From Piscinibacter gummiphilus (GTDB lineage Bacteria > Pseudomonadota > Gammaproteobacteria > Burkholderiales > Burkholderiaceae_C): 64,000 nt of DNA. The position numbers and the translations under genes are program-made. The DNA lies in NCBI RefSeq assembly GCF_032681285.1, contig NZ_CP136336.1:2963001-3027000 (forward strand), written 5' to 3'. Under the pieces are notes generated by a model. The model saw only the letters and a program-made list of their open reading frames with translations. It did no database searches and was not told where the DNA came from. Positions 37,864-46,049 of this stretch are shown here, piece by piece. How positions within the stretch are numbered: the first letter of the stretch is position 1; every line of letters begins with the position of its first letter.

Positions 37864-39923
37864 GCATGCCCGGGCTCGACGAGCCGACCCTCTTTCGTTC
37901 GATCTTCTCGGCCTACCCCGATGCGCTGCTGCTGGTCAACGGCCAGGGCGTGATCGAGCTGGCCAACCCGGCCGCCGAGGCCCTGCTCGACTACAGCGCC
38001 GACCAGCTCGTGGGCCTGTCGGTCGACGCGCTGGTGCCCGACAGCATCCGCCCGCGGCATGCCGAGTACCGCGCCACCTATGCCAAGAACCCACGCCCGC
38101 GCCCGATGGGCACCGACATGGAACTCGTGGCCAAGCGGCGCGACGGCAGCGAGGTGATGGTCGAGATCTCGCTCAGCCCGCTCACGAGCCAGGGCCTGCC
38201 GCATGTGGTGGTGGCCATCCGCGGCATCGGCAACTACCCGCGCGTCAAGCGGGCGCTGCAGCGCGCGCATTACGCCGAATACGTCGCACGCATGGGGCGC
38301 CTCGCCGTCGACGCGCGCGACGCCAGCCTGCTGCTGGAGCAACTGCCGCAGGTGGCCAAGGAAGCCCTGCAGGTGCAGGTGGCGATGGTCTTCCTGCTCG
38401 AGCCCAACCAGCTCGAGTTCCGCATCGCCGCCGGGACAGGCCTCCTGCCGAGCGAGGTGATCGGGCGTCGCATCCCCAACCGGCCCGACACGCCGCCCGG
38501 CTTCGTCTTCGCCCAGAGCAAGCCCGTCATCGTGCCCGACTACCGCGAGGAGCGGCGCTACGCCGTGCCGCAGGCGTATCTCGATGCCGGCCTCGTGAGC
38601 GCGATGGCCGTGCCGCTCTCCGACCGTGGCCAGGTGGTGGGTGCACTCGCCGTGCGCTCCACGCAGACGCAGCGTTTCGGCGACGACGAAGTGCGCTTCC
38701 TCGAATCGCTGGCCAACCTCCTGGCAGCCACGCTGCAGCGGGTGCAGTCGGAAGAGTCGCTGCATCACGCCCAGCGCCTGGAAAGCGTGGGCCAGTTGAC
38801 CGGCGGCATCGCGCACGACTTCAACAACCTGCTGACGGTGATCCAGGGCAACCTCCAGGTGCTCGAGGAGCTTCCCGCCGTCAACGGCGACGCGTATGCG
38901 CAGCAGCTCGTGAGCGCAGCGGCCCGCGCGAGCAAGCGCGGCGCCGAACTCACCGGCAAGCTGCTCGCGTTCTCGCGCCGCCAGGTGCTGAGCCCGAGCC
39001 GCATCGACGTCCCGTCGCTCATTGACTCGCTGGCCGACATGCTGCGCCGCACGCTCGACCAGCGCATCCGCATCGAGGTCAACGCACCCGACGATTGCCC
39101 GCCCTGCGTGGCCGACCCCGGCCAGCTCGAATCCGCGCTGCTCAACATCGCCATCAACGCGCGCGACGCCATGCCCAACGGCGGCACCCTGAGCTTCAGC
39201 GGCCGGCTCTGCGCCGCGCTGCCGGTGCAACTGCGCGGCGACTTCGAGCTGAAGGCCGGCGACCAGCCCGGCGCGTACATCGCGATCTCGGTCTCGGACA
39301 CCGGCTCGGGCATGTCCGACACCGTGAAGGAGCGCGCCTTCGAGCCCTTCTTCACCACCAAGGAGCTGGGCCGCGGCACGGGCCTCGGCCTGTCGACGGT
39401 GTACGGCTTCGTCAAGCAGTCGCATGGCGCCATCACGCTCGACAGCAGCGTGGGCCAGGGCACGACGGTCACGCTCTACATCCCTCGCTATGCGCAGCCC
39501 GAGCAGGCGGCCGACGACGCTGCGGCCCGCCCCGGCGTGATCCCGCCCGGGCTCAAGGTGCTGCTGGTGGAAGACGAGCCCGAGGTGCGCACGGTGGCCA
39601 TGCGCTTTCTCGCCACGCTCGGCTGCGAAGTCACGCCATGCAGCAGCGCCGAGCAGGCCTTGCCGCTCCTCACGCAAGACGCCGCCTATGAACTGCTGCT
39701 GAGCGACATCGCGCTCGGCCCCGGCATGCGCGGCACCGACCTCGCCCGCGAAGCGCAGGCGCGCCTGCCGCACCTCGCAATCCTCCTGATGTCGGGCTTC
39801 TCGGCCGAGCTGCTCGACACCAGCCAGAGCGCCCCGCTCTCGTGGGAGCTGCTGGCCAAGCCCTACTCGCGCGAGGAGCTCGCCCACGCGCTCGCCACCG
39901 CGTTGCAGGCGGTGAAGGGTTGA
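37860..39923 (+). CDS. PAS-GAF hybrid histidine kinase, partner of the OmpR-type regulator
   Basis: A 687-residue soluble hybrid kinase: PAS (about 10-130), GAF (150-300), a HisKA domain of the ExxN-less HDFNN type with His319 in GGIAHDFNNLL, HATPase (NIAINARDAM, DTGSGM, GTGLGLS), and a C-terminal receiver with Asp in LLSDIALGP. The H-D-F-N-N-L acceptor motif is that of the NtrB-like group. It is translated with overlap behind the OmpR-family regulator, so it should feed phosphate to it, probably through the C-terminal receiver as a modulator. Confidence 0.9.
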   Translation: MSMPGLDEPTLFRSIFSAYPDALLLVNGQGVIELANPAAEALLDYSADQLVGLSVDALVPDSIRPRHAEYRATYAKNPRPRPMGTDMELVAKRRDGSEVMVEISLSPLTSQGLPHVVVAIRGIGNYPRVKRALQRAHYAEYVARMGRLAVDARDASLLLEQLPQVAKEALQVQVAMVFLLEPNQLEFRIAAGTGLLPSEVIGRRIPNRPDTPPGFVFAQSKPVIVPDYREERRYAVPQAYLDAGLVSAMAVPLSDRGQVVGALAVRSTQTQRFGDDEVRFLESLANLLAATLQRVQSEESLHHAQRLESVGQLTGGIAHDFNNLLTVIQGNLQVLEELPAVNGDAYAQQLVSAAARASKRGAELTGKLLAFSRRQVLSPSRIDVPSLIDSLADMLRRTLDQRIRIEVNAPDDCPPCVADPGQLESALLNIAINARDAMPNGGTLSFSGRLCAALPVQLRGDFELKAGDQPGAYIAISVSDTGSGMSDTVKERAFEPFFTTKELGRGTGLGLSTVYGFVKQSHGAITLDSSVGQGTTVTLYIPRYAQPEQAADDAAARPGVIPPGLKVLLVEDEPEVRTVAMRFLATLGCEVTPCSSAEQALPLLTQDAAYELLLSDIALGPGMRGTDLAREAQARLPHLAILLMSGFSAELLDTSQSAPLSWELLAKPYSREELAHALATALQAVKG

Positions 39924-39926
39924 GCT

Positions 39927-40394
39927 TCAGTCGGGCTTCTTCTTCTGGATGCTGAAGCGGCCGTCCGATTCGAGGAAGGCGAGCTTGAGATCGGCCAGAT
40001 CGCAGTCGCTTTCACGCAGCGCCTGCTCCACTTCCCCCACACCGACGCGCTCGCGCCTGAGCACGTCTTCGAACAGCTTGCCATCGCGACCGATCAGCAC
40101 CGGCGTGCCTTCGGCGATCTCCTCGACCTTGCGGCTGCGCGACCCCGCGATGGCCAGCACCATGTTCAAGAGCACCAGCGTGCCGGCGAGGATCAGCCCG
40201 CCGGTGACCGAGTTGTCGTCGGCCGACAGCGCGTTGCTCACCGACTCGCTCAGCAGCATCACCACGAGCAGGTCGAACGGCGTGAACTGACCCACCGTCC
40301 GCTTGCCCGACACGCGCACCATCACGAGCAGCGCGACATACACGATGGCAGCCCGCGCTACCAGCTCCCACCACGGCAGGTTCAGCTCGAACAT
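39927..40394 (-). CDS. DUF421 (YetF-family) membrane protein
   Basis: A 155-residue inner-membrane protein. Three hydrophobic helices span about 8-28, 40-58 and 62-82; the loop after the first has the family motif RVSGKRTVGQFTPFDLLV. The cytoplasmic C-terminal half (PVLIGRDGKLFEDVLRRERV) is the DUF421 domain. YetF-type proteins are widely conserved, of unknown function, sometimes linked to stress or spores. The start MFELNLPWW has no good ribosome site. It follows the two stress-protein genes on the same strand. Confidence 0.82.
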   Translation of the reverse strand: MFELNLPWWELVARAAIVYVALLVMVRVSGKRTVGQFTPFDLLVVMLLSESVSNALSADDNSVTGGLILAGTLVLLNMVLAIAGSRSRKVEEIAEGTPVLIGRDGKLFEDVLRRERVGVGEVEQALRESDCDLADLKLAFLESDGRFSIQKKKPD

Positions 40395-40471
40395 GGGCGT
40401 GGGGCCCACAGCGGGCGCGGATCGGGGTCGCGGGGTGCAGGTTGCATGAGGTCTCCTTCCGCCGGGCGGCG

Positions 40472-41389
40472 CTAGGGCTCCGGCAAAGCACGTGCCGCTT
40501 GGCGTGTCGACACGAGCACGTCGGCGCGGCCTCGGGCCAGGACCTCCCGCGTCACGCTGCCGAGCAGGAAGTCGACCGTGGCCGACTGGCCGTGCTTGCC
40601 GAGCACGACCAGGTCGCAGCCCTGCGTTCGTTCGGCCTCGACGATGCGGCGAGGCGCGGCACCTTCGACCACGCACGGCTCCCACTCCGTGAGCGAGAGG
40701 CCCGCCTCATGCGCGAGCTCGTGGAGCCGCTGCCTCGCCTGCGCATGCGCCTGCTGGCGGTAGCGCACCACGGTGGCCGCATCGACACCCGCGTAGTGGA
40801 GCTTTCCTTCGAACGGCACCTCGAACGCGGTGAGCAGCAACATCCGCGCGTGCGGTGCCATCTGCCGCGCCAGCCGCAGCGCCTCGAGAGACCAGGGCGA
40901 GAAGTCGACTGCCACCAGCACGCGCCGGTACGGCCCGCGCGGCGTTTGCCGCACCACGAGCAAGGGGCGTTTCGTGCGGTGCATCAGGCGCAGCGACATC
41001 GTGCCGAAGACGAGGCGGCGCCACAGGCTCGCGCCGCGTGCGCCCAGCACGAGAAGGCGCGCATCCAGGCGCTCGGCGCGGTGCAGGATCTCCTCCAGCG
41101 CTCCGCCTGCGGCGCTCTCGGTCGCAACCGGCGCATGCCGAGCCGCGGCCAGCTCGGCGGCAAGCGTGTTCAGCCGGCGATGCGCGGCCCGGTGCAGCGT
41201 TCGCTCACGCTCGAGCCCGCGGTCGACACCCAGCCAGCCGCGCACCTGCGCAAGCGGCTCGCCGGGCAGCACGTGCATCAGGGTCAGCGGCGAACGGGTC
41301 TCGTGCGCCACGCACGCGGCGCGCGTGGCGGCATGACCGGCATGCACCGAGAAGTCGGTGGCCGCCAGGATGGGGCCGAGCGCGCTCAT
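40472..41389 (-). CDS. Tandem-domain universal stress protein
   Basis: A 305-residue protein with two Usp domains. The first begins PILAATDFSVHAG and ends with LGARGASLWRRLVFGTMS; the second begins RRVLVAVDFSPWS and ends with LGKHGQSATVDFLLGSVT, a complete G-x2-G-x9-G-S motif. The ATG at 41389 overlaps the stop of the upstream stress gene by four bases (ATGA), so the two are translationally coupled. It is distinct in sequence from the 25-27 kb pair. Confidence 0.92.
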   Translation of the reverse strand: MSALGPILAATDFSVHAGHAATRAACVAHETRSPLTLMHVLPGEPLAQVRGWLGVDRGLERERTLHRAAHRRLNTLAAELAAARHAPVATESAAGGALEEILHRAERLDARLLVLGARGASLWRRLVFGTMSLRLMHRTKRPLLVVRQTPRGPYRRVLVAVDFSPWSLEALRLARQMAPHARMLLLTAFEVPFEGKLHYAGVDAATVVRYRQQAHAQARQRLHELAHEAGLSLTEWEPCVVEGAAPRRIVEAERTQGCDLVVLGKHGQSATVDFLLGSVTREVLARGRADVLVSTRQAARALPEP

Positions 41390-42342
41390 GACGACAGCCC
41401 TCGTGGCAGGCTCGCAGGGCCCGAGTCGAGCCAGGTGCGGCGGGCCGGCACACGGGCGCCCTCGCCTTGCGCGAGCTTGGGCATGACGAGCACGTCGCAG
41501 GTCGCAGCCGACAGCACCCGCCGAGGCACACCGCCGAGGAGGAAATTGCACAGGGCCGAGGCGCCGTCCTGGCCAAGCACGATGAGGTCGGCGTCGACGG
41601 TGTGCTGCATCTCGAGCGTCAGCACCCGCGGGTCGCCGTGGTCGACCGACACCTGCGCGCCCGCATGCCCGATGGCGGCGAGCATCGACTGCAGGCGCGC
41701 CGCACCGCGCTGCCGTTCGCTGTCGGAGACTTCGCGGATCACCTCGGACGGCACGCCGCTCATGCGCATGCGGTCGGCGCGGCGCGTGCTCAGCGCGTGG
41801 AACACATGCAGGTCAGCCCCCGGCGCCAGCGCGCTCGCGCTGTGCAGCATGTCGCCAAAGGCCGTGTCGAGGTCGACCGCGACGAGCACGCGCTGGTAGC
41901 GCTGCGCGGCCTCGCGCTTGACCACAAGAACCGGCCGCCTCACGAGGCGCACCAGTTGCTCGGTCGGCGTGCCGAGCATCGAGCTTCTGAGCGGGTTCAC
42001 GCGTTTGGAGCCGACCAGCAGCAGGTCGGCCTCGGCGGCCGCAGCGCAGACCTGCTCGAGTGAGCGACCGACGCGGACCACCGGCGTGGCCTGCACGCGG
42101 TAGCGGCTTTCGAGCTCGGCCACCAGGCGGTCGAGCATCGCCCGCGCGACCGACACCTTGTGGTCGATACCGGCCTGCGATGCGAACCAGGCACGCGGCC
42201 CCTTGAGCGCAGGCGGGTCGACGACGTGCAGCAGGCTCAGGCGCGCACGGTGGCCGGCGGCCATCAGCGCGGCGCGGCGAACGGCGTTGCGGGCGTCGTC
42301 CGAGAAGTCGGTGGTGACGAGGATGGAGGTGAGGGGAAACAT
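41386..42342 (-). CDS. Tandem-domain universal stress protein
   Basis: A 318-residue two-domain Usp protein. Domain 1 starts TSILVTTDFSDDARN, with VGSKRVNPLRSSMLGTPT; domain 2 starts QRVLVAVDLDTAFG, with LGQDGASALCNFLLGGVP. ATG 42342 is chosen for its GGAGATTCCC ribosome site. It is the first gene of a coupled pair with the following stress gene, and lies 141 bp downstream of rnk. Domain 1 departs from the standard ATP motif at the second glycine, so it may not bind nucleotide. Confidence 0.9.
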   Translation of the reverse strand: MFPLTSILVTTDFSDDARNAVRRAALMAAGHRARLSLLHVVDPPALKGPRAWFASQAGIDHKVSVARAMLDRLVAELESRYRVQATPVVRVGRSLEQVCAAAAEADLLLVGSKRVNPLRSSMLGTPTEQLVRLVRRPVLVVKREAAQRYQRVLVAVDLDTAFGDMLHSASALAPGADLHVFHALSTRRADRMRMSGVPSEVIREVSDSERQRGAARLQSMLAAIGHAGAQVSVDHGDPRVLTLEMQHTVDADLIVLGQDGASALCNFLLGGVPRRVLSAATCDVLVMPKLAQGEGARVPARRTWLDSGPASLPRGLSS

Positions 42343-42483
42343 GGGAATCTCCGCGAAGGACATGGGCACGGCGATCCAGCGGGCGCGGGTCGGCAACGGG
42401 CGTGCAAAGGCACGCGCCCCGGGCCGAGCGGCGCGCTCGTGTTGGATCAGCGGGAAGTGGCGTGCGGACGCACGCGGCGGCGG

Positions 42484-42882
42484 CTACGTCGTGTAATCGC
42501 CGCTGGCCTCGGGCTGGAAGAGCAGTGCCACCACTTCTGCAGCGCCTTCGTCGCCATGGGGCGTCTGCCAGCGGGCGATGCTGCCCACGCGTCGGCCGAT
42601 GAGGCTCGCGCCCACCGGCGACAGCACGGAGACGAAGCCGGCCGACGGCTCGGCGTCATGCGGGTAACACACGGTGAGCCGCTGCCGATGGCCGGTGGCC
42701 AGATCGGCGAGTTCGACCTGCGAATACATCGTCACGACATCGGGCGAGACGGCGCGCGAGGACACGAGTTCGGCCGAATCGAGCAATTCGTCGATCAGGC
42801 CTTCGTCGCCGGAGGGGAGGGTCAGCCGCGCGAGGCGGATGTGATCCAGTTCAGTGAGCGTGCGCTCGGTCAAGACTTCCAT
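42484..42882 (-). CDS. rnk: Rnk-type regulator of nucleoside diphosphate kinase
   Basis: A 132-residue protein of the Rnk branch of the GreA/GreB family. The N-terminal 45 residues form a shortened helical segment, and the C-terminal FKBP-like domain has VTMYSQVELADLATG and the Gre-type ending SVLSPVGASLIGRRVGSI. Rnk interacts with RNA polymerase and influences nucleoside diphosphate kinase and alginate in other bacteria. ATG 42882 has AGGAGTG seven bases upstream. It follows a 313-bp stretch with a strong inverted repeat downstream of the Fnr paralogue. Confidence 0.83.
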   Translation of the reverse strand: MEVLTERTLTELDHIRLARLTLPSGDEGLIDELLDSAELVSSRAVSPDVVTMYSQVELADLATGHRQRLTVCYPHDAEPSAGFVSVLSPVGASLIGRRVGSIARWQTPHGDEGAAEVVALLFQPEASGDYTT

Positions 42883-42950
42883 GGGTGCACTCCTGTCGAG
42901 TAGCGGCGGCGCCTGCAGGACGCAGACGCGCACCGACGCGCTGGGCGAGG

Positions 42951-43000
42951 AGCCCGGCGATCGAAGGTTTGCGCAAGTGGTGGAAGGTGATCGCCGGGCT
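42951..43000 (-). repeat. 12-bp perfect inverted repeat upstream of rnk
   Basis: AGCCCGGCGATC (42951-42962) and GATCGCCGGGCT (42989-43000) are exact inverted copies with a 26-base loop that itself contains TTGCGCAA. The structure would form a stable RNA hairpin between the Fnr paralogue and rnk, 69 bp ahead of the rnk start. It could end the upstream transcript or act in the rnk leader. No T-tract follows. Confidence 0.5.
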
Positions 43001-43098
43001 CAGGGATGTGCGGCCGGCTGGAGCAGGCGCGACAGGCCCGCGCTGCCGGCCCGGAGGGCGGCAACGGTGGGCACCGTGGAAGACGCGTACATGCTCAT
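43000..43098 (-). CDS. Possible 32-residue small protein or leader peptide
   Basis: The frame MSMYASSTVPTVAALRAG and on has codon use like the genome (GC-rich third positions) and a stop at the base of the 12-bp inverted repeat. No good ribosome site precedes ATG 43098, and I know no relative. The placing, stop codon against hairpin, resembles a leader peptide ahead of rnk, but this may be coincidence. Confidence 0.2.
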   Translation of the reverse strand: MSMYASSTVPTVAALRAGSAGLSRLLQPAAHP

Positions 43099-43195
43099 GG
43101 AGGAGATCGTAGCCTCGAAGCCGCGCAGGCTCAAACCGCGCGCGATTTGGCCTTGTCGGCATTGCCGATATGGCCCGGGCACGACGGCGCTCGCG

Positions 43196-43960
43196 TCACT
43201 GCAGCATGCCTTCGGGGGCCACGCAGCGCTGCACGCAGGCCGACAGCACTCCGAGATCGGGAATGCGCACGTCGCGGCGGCCGCCTTCGCTGAACTCGAT
43301 GATGCCGTCACGTGCCAGGCGCGAGAGCGCGCGGCTCACGGTCTCGAGCTTCATGCCGAGGTAGTTGCCGATCTCGGCGCGCGTCATGCGCAGCGTGATC
43401 TGGTCGGTGCGCAGGCCGCGCTCGGAAAGCGACGAGGCCCAGTTGTGCAGGAACTCCGCCACGCGCGCATCGGCCGGCAGCGTGCAGATCGACAGCAGCG
43501 CATCGCGGTCGCGCGTCATCTCGCGGCTCATCGCGCCGTGCATCACCGCCATCAGCGCCGGCTGGCGGGCGCTGGCCTGCAGCAGGCTGTCGTAGCGCAC
43601 CGTCCAGACTTCGCCGGTGTCCATCGCGACCGCATCGCAGCTGTGGCGGCCGGTGGCGATGCCATCAAAGCCGAGCCAGTCGCCCTTGAACTGCAGGCCC
43701 ACCACCTGCTCGCGGCCGTCGGGCGACAGGTTCACGAGCTTGAAGATGCCCGAATTCACCACGTGCAGCGACTCGAAACGCTCGCCCGCTTCGTAGACCG
43801 AGTCGCCTGCGTGCAGCAGCCGGCGCGTGACCGCCAAGGTGTCGTTGATGAGCTTCAGGCTTTCGGCGATGCGGTTGCCGGCAGGCGACACCTCGCGCTT
43901 GGGTTGCCCGACCAGGGCGACGTTGGCAGCGTGGTTCTGGGCGGTGGCGGTTGCAAGCAT
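43196..43960 (-). CDS. Crp/Fnr-family regulator without Fe-S cysteines
   Basis: A 254-residue Crp/Fnr regulator. The effector domain (about 45-160) has the Fnr-like RHSCDAVAM with Cys108 but no cysteine in the first 100 residues, where Fnr carries three cluster ligands. The recognition region MTRAEIGNYLGMKLETVSRALSRL near 195 is Fnr-class: its E..SR pattern is like that of true Fnr, so it probably reads the same TTGAY-type boxes. A good ribosome site (CAGGAGCCC) precedes ATG 43960. It cannot hold the normal O2-sensing 4Fe-4S cluster. It may sense another signal (as NO-sensing Dnr proteins do) or oppose the Fe-S Fnr at 49.9 kb. Confidence 0.85.
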   Translation of the reverse strand: MLATATAQNHAANVALVGQPKREVSPAGNRIAESLKLINDTLAVTRRLLHAGDSVYEAGERFESLHVVNSGIFKLVNLSPDGREQVVGLQFKGDWLGFDGIATGRHSCDAVAMDTGEVWTVRYDSLLQASARQPALMAVMHGAMSREMTRDRDALLSICTLPADARVAEFLHNWASSLSERGLRTDQITLRMTRAEIGNYLGMKLETVSRALSRLARDGIIEFSEGGRRDVRIPDLGVLSACVQRCVAPEGMLQ

Positions 43961-44114
43961 CGTGGGCTCCTGTGGGGCGGTGTGTTGATGAAGTGACTTT
44001 AGGAAGCCACCGACAACCGCTTGCGAACCGCCTGCGACGCTGGGTAACAGCAGGTGAGGCCTGTGTAAACGCTCTGTATCAGCGGGCCCCAGCCTGAAAA
44101 CCGATGGCAGTCGC

Positions 44115-44155
44115 TTGATGCGGGTCAAGCCCGCCGCCGGCCGCACGAATACGCT
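44115..44155 (+). promoter_or_regulatory. Fnr-type box and -10 before the carbamoyltransferase-like gene
   Basis: TTGATGCGGGTCAA (44115-44128) fits the Fnr consensus at nine of ten positions. TACGCT (44150-44155) is centred 31 bp from the box centre. The predicted transcript start, about 44163, leaves a leader of only about 8 nt before ATG 44171. Confidence 0.65.
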
Positions 44156-44170
44156 CTCCTCCACACGATC

Positions 44171-44923
44171 ATGACCCTCAACAGCCCTCTTCATCACCGC
44201 AGCCTCTGGTCGCTCGACGGCCTGACCGGACGGGATCTCGCCTCGCTGCTCGACACCGCCCGGTCGCTGAAGGCCGCCGAGCTCGCCGGCCATCCGCAGC
44301 AGCCGCTGCGGGGCAAGAACATCGCGGTGATGTCGGAGGTGGCGGAAGGCCCTGCCCTGCAAGGCTTCACGGCCGCCGCCACCGCGCTCGGTGCGCGGGT
44401 CGCCCACATCCGCCCGAGCGTCTCGCAGGAAACGGCGCAACTGCTCGGCCGCCTCTACGACGCCATCGAATGCGAAGGCCTGACCGGCGATGCGCTGCGC
44501 GACATCGACCGCAGCGCCGGCCGCCCCGTCTTCAACGGCCTGGGCGAGCCGGGCCACCCGCTGCGGGTGCTCGGCGACCTGATGACCTTGCGTGAGCACA
44601 GCGGCAAGCCGATGAAGGACATCACCGTCAGCTTCCGCGGCAACACCAACTCACCCGACGCCCGCGCCTGGCAGCAGTCGGCCGCGCTGGCCGGCTTCTC
44701 GCTTCGCATGGGTGAGCCGGTGCAAGCCACGAGCTGCACCGAGGGTGCCGGGTGCACCGACTTCATCTGGGACGAACAGCGCAACCACCGCTGCGCGGAC
44801 GGCCGCGTGGAACTCGCCTGCGGCTGCAACGCCGGCAGCCCCGCACACGCCCCGCTCGGAAGCGAGCAGATGGCCAACCAGCGATACGCACTGCAAGCCC
44901 TGTTGTGCAGCGCCGTGGCCTGA
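44171..44923 (+). CDS. Degenerate ornithine-carbamoyltransferase-like protein
   Basis: A 250-residue relative of ornithine carbamoyltransferase (normally about 310-340). It keeps the family order: SLWSLDGLTGRDLASLLDTA at the start, LRGKNIAVMSE at 46, PVFNGLGEPGHPLRVLGDL near 119-137, and a terminal NQRYALQALL like the family's last helix. The carbamoyl-phosphate STRTR motif is replaced by EVAEGPALQGF, the HPxQ motif reads HPLR, and much of the ornithine-binding half is gone, replaced by a short cysteine-rich stretch (Cys189, 195, 208, 217, 219). It should not be an active carbamoyltransferase; metal binding or regulation is speculation. An Fnr-type promoter lies directly upstream, and a histidine kinase fragment follows 13 bp later. 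Confidence 0.75.
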   Translation: MTLNSPLHHRSLWSLDGLTGRDLASLLDTARSLKAAELAGHPQQPLRGKNIAVMSEVAEGPALQGFTAAATALGARVAHIRPSVSQETAQLLGRLYDAIECEGLTGDALRDIDRSAGRPVFNGLGEPGHPLRVLGDLMTLREHSGKPMKDITVSFRGNTNSPDARAWQQSAALAGFSLRMGEPVQATSCTEGAGCTDFIWDEQRNHRCADGRVELACGCNAGSPAHAPLGSEQMANQRYALQALLCSAVA

Positions 44924-44936
44924 GACTGCTCACGCC

Positions 44937-46049
44937 ATGACAGAGCCCGATTCGCCGGACCCGCGCGAACGGCTGGCCGACATCGTCGAGACGGCGATGG
45001 ACGCGATCATCACCATCGACGCGACGCAGCGCATCGTGCTCTTCAACGAAGCCGCCTGCCGCATGTTTCTACTCGCGGCCCGCGATGCGCTGGGCCAGCC
45101 GCTGGACCTGCTCATTCCCGCCGTCCACCGCCCGGCGCACCGCGAGCACGTGGCCCGCTACCACGAGGGAGACGATGCCGCCCGGCGCATGGGCCCGGTG
45201 CGGGCGCTGAGCGGCCTGCGAAGCGACGGCACCGAGTTCCCCATCGAGGCCACGATCTCGCGCACCGGCCGTGGCGCCGACATGCTGATGACGGTGATGG
45301 TGCGAGACGTCACCGCGGTGCGCGAAGCCGAGCGCACACGCCTGGCCCGTGCCGCCGCGGAGGCCGCCAACCGCGCGAAGAACGAGTTCCTTTCGCGCAT
45401 GAGCCACGAGTTGCGCACCCCGCTCAACGCGGTGCTGGGCATCACGCAGCTCCTGCGCGGCCGGCCCGGCGCGCGACTCGGCGGCAACGAGAACATGCAG
45501 CTCGAACTGCTGCACGCTGCGGGGCTGCGGCTGCAGGTGCTGATCGACCGGATGCTCGAATTCAGCCGGCACCCCGGCGGCGACTTCCCCCTGCACTTCG
45601 CCGCTGAGACCAGCGCCGACGAGCCGCCTGCGGGCACCGTGCTCTACATCGAAGACAACGCCGTCAACGCCTTGCTGGTGGTGGAGGTGCTGCGCCAGTG
45701 GCCCGACGTGAAGGTGGTGGTGGCAGCGACCGGCACCGAGGGCGTTCAGCAGGCACGCGAGCTCGACCCGAGCCTCGTGCTGCTCGACATGCGCCTGCCC
45801 GACATGTCGGGCGACCAGGTGCTCCACCAGCTGCGGGTCGACCCCGCCACCCGCGGCCTCACCGTCGTCGCCCTCTCGGCGAGCGCCATGCCGCTCGATG
45901 TGGAACTCGCGATGAACGCAGGCGCGCGCGCCTACTGGACGAAGCCGTTCGACTTCCCGTCGTTCCTCGCGAATGTGAAGGCCTTGCTGAGCGAGGCGAA
46001 GCGAAAGCGCCGCCTCGACAGCCCCGCCGTCAACCCGCCGCCTGCTTGA
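44937..46049 (+). CDS. PAS-HisKA-receiver protein lacking the ATPase domain
   Basis: A 370-residue protein: PAS (about 10-135), HisKA dimerisation helix with His157 in RMSHELRTPLN, then directly a receiver (about 238-360; acidic YIEDN, Asp284 in LLDMRLP, Lys in TKPFDF). The HATPase domain that should sit between the last two is absent: only about 80 residues separate the acceptor His from the receiver. It cannot autophosphorylate alone and may take phosphate from another kinase or from its own receiver. It starts 13 bp after the carbamoyltransferase-like gene, in the same Fnr-box transcript. Its end overlaps the convergent monooxygenase gene by 20 bp. Confidence 0.82.
   Translation: MTEPDSPDPRERLADIVETAMDAIITIDATQRIVLFNEAACRMFLLAARDALGQPLDLLIPAVHRPAHREHVARYHEGDDAARRMGPVRALSGLRSDGTEFPIEATISRTGRGADMLMTVMVRDVTAVREAERTRLARAAAEAANRAKNEFLSRMSHELRTPLNAVLGITQLLRGRPGARLGGNENMQLELLHAAGLRLQVLIDRMLEFSRHPGGDFPLHFAAETSADEPPAGTVLYIEDNAVNALLVVEVLRQWPDVKVVVAATGTEGVQQARELDPSLVLLDMRLPDMSGDQVLHQLRVDPATRGLTVVALSASAMPLDVELAMNAGARAYWTKPFDFPSFLANVKALLSEAKRKRRLDSPAVNPPPA

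Larger units (their letters stand above)
42883..43195. other. 313-bp region between rnk and the Fnr paralogue
   Basis: No conserved gene is visible here. The stretch holds a strong 12-bp inverted repeat (42951-43000) and a 32-codon leftward open frame (43000-43098). Both are listed separately. No Fnr-type box was found, so rnk is likely expressed from an unrecognised promoter or by read-through from the Fnr paralogue. Confidence 0.5.

Noticed and set aside
42398..42419. GC-rich hairpin-like sequence between the stress operon and rnk
   Set aside because: The stem needs a two-base bulge and lies in a region where such pairing is common at this GC content.
43985..43998. TTGATGAAGTGACT upstream of the Fnr paralogue
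   Set aside because: The right arm does not match RTCAA.
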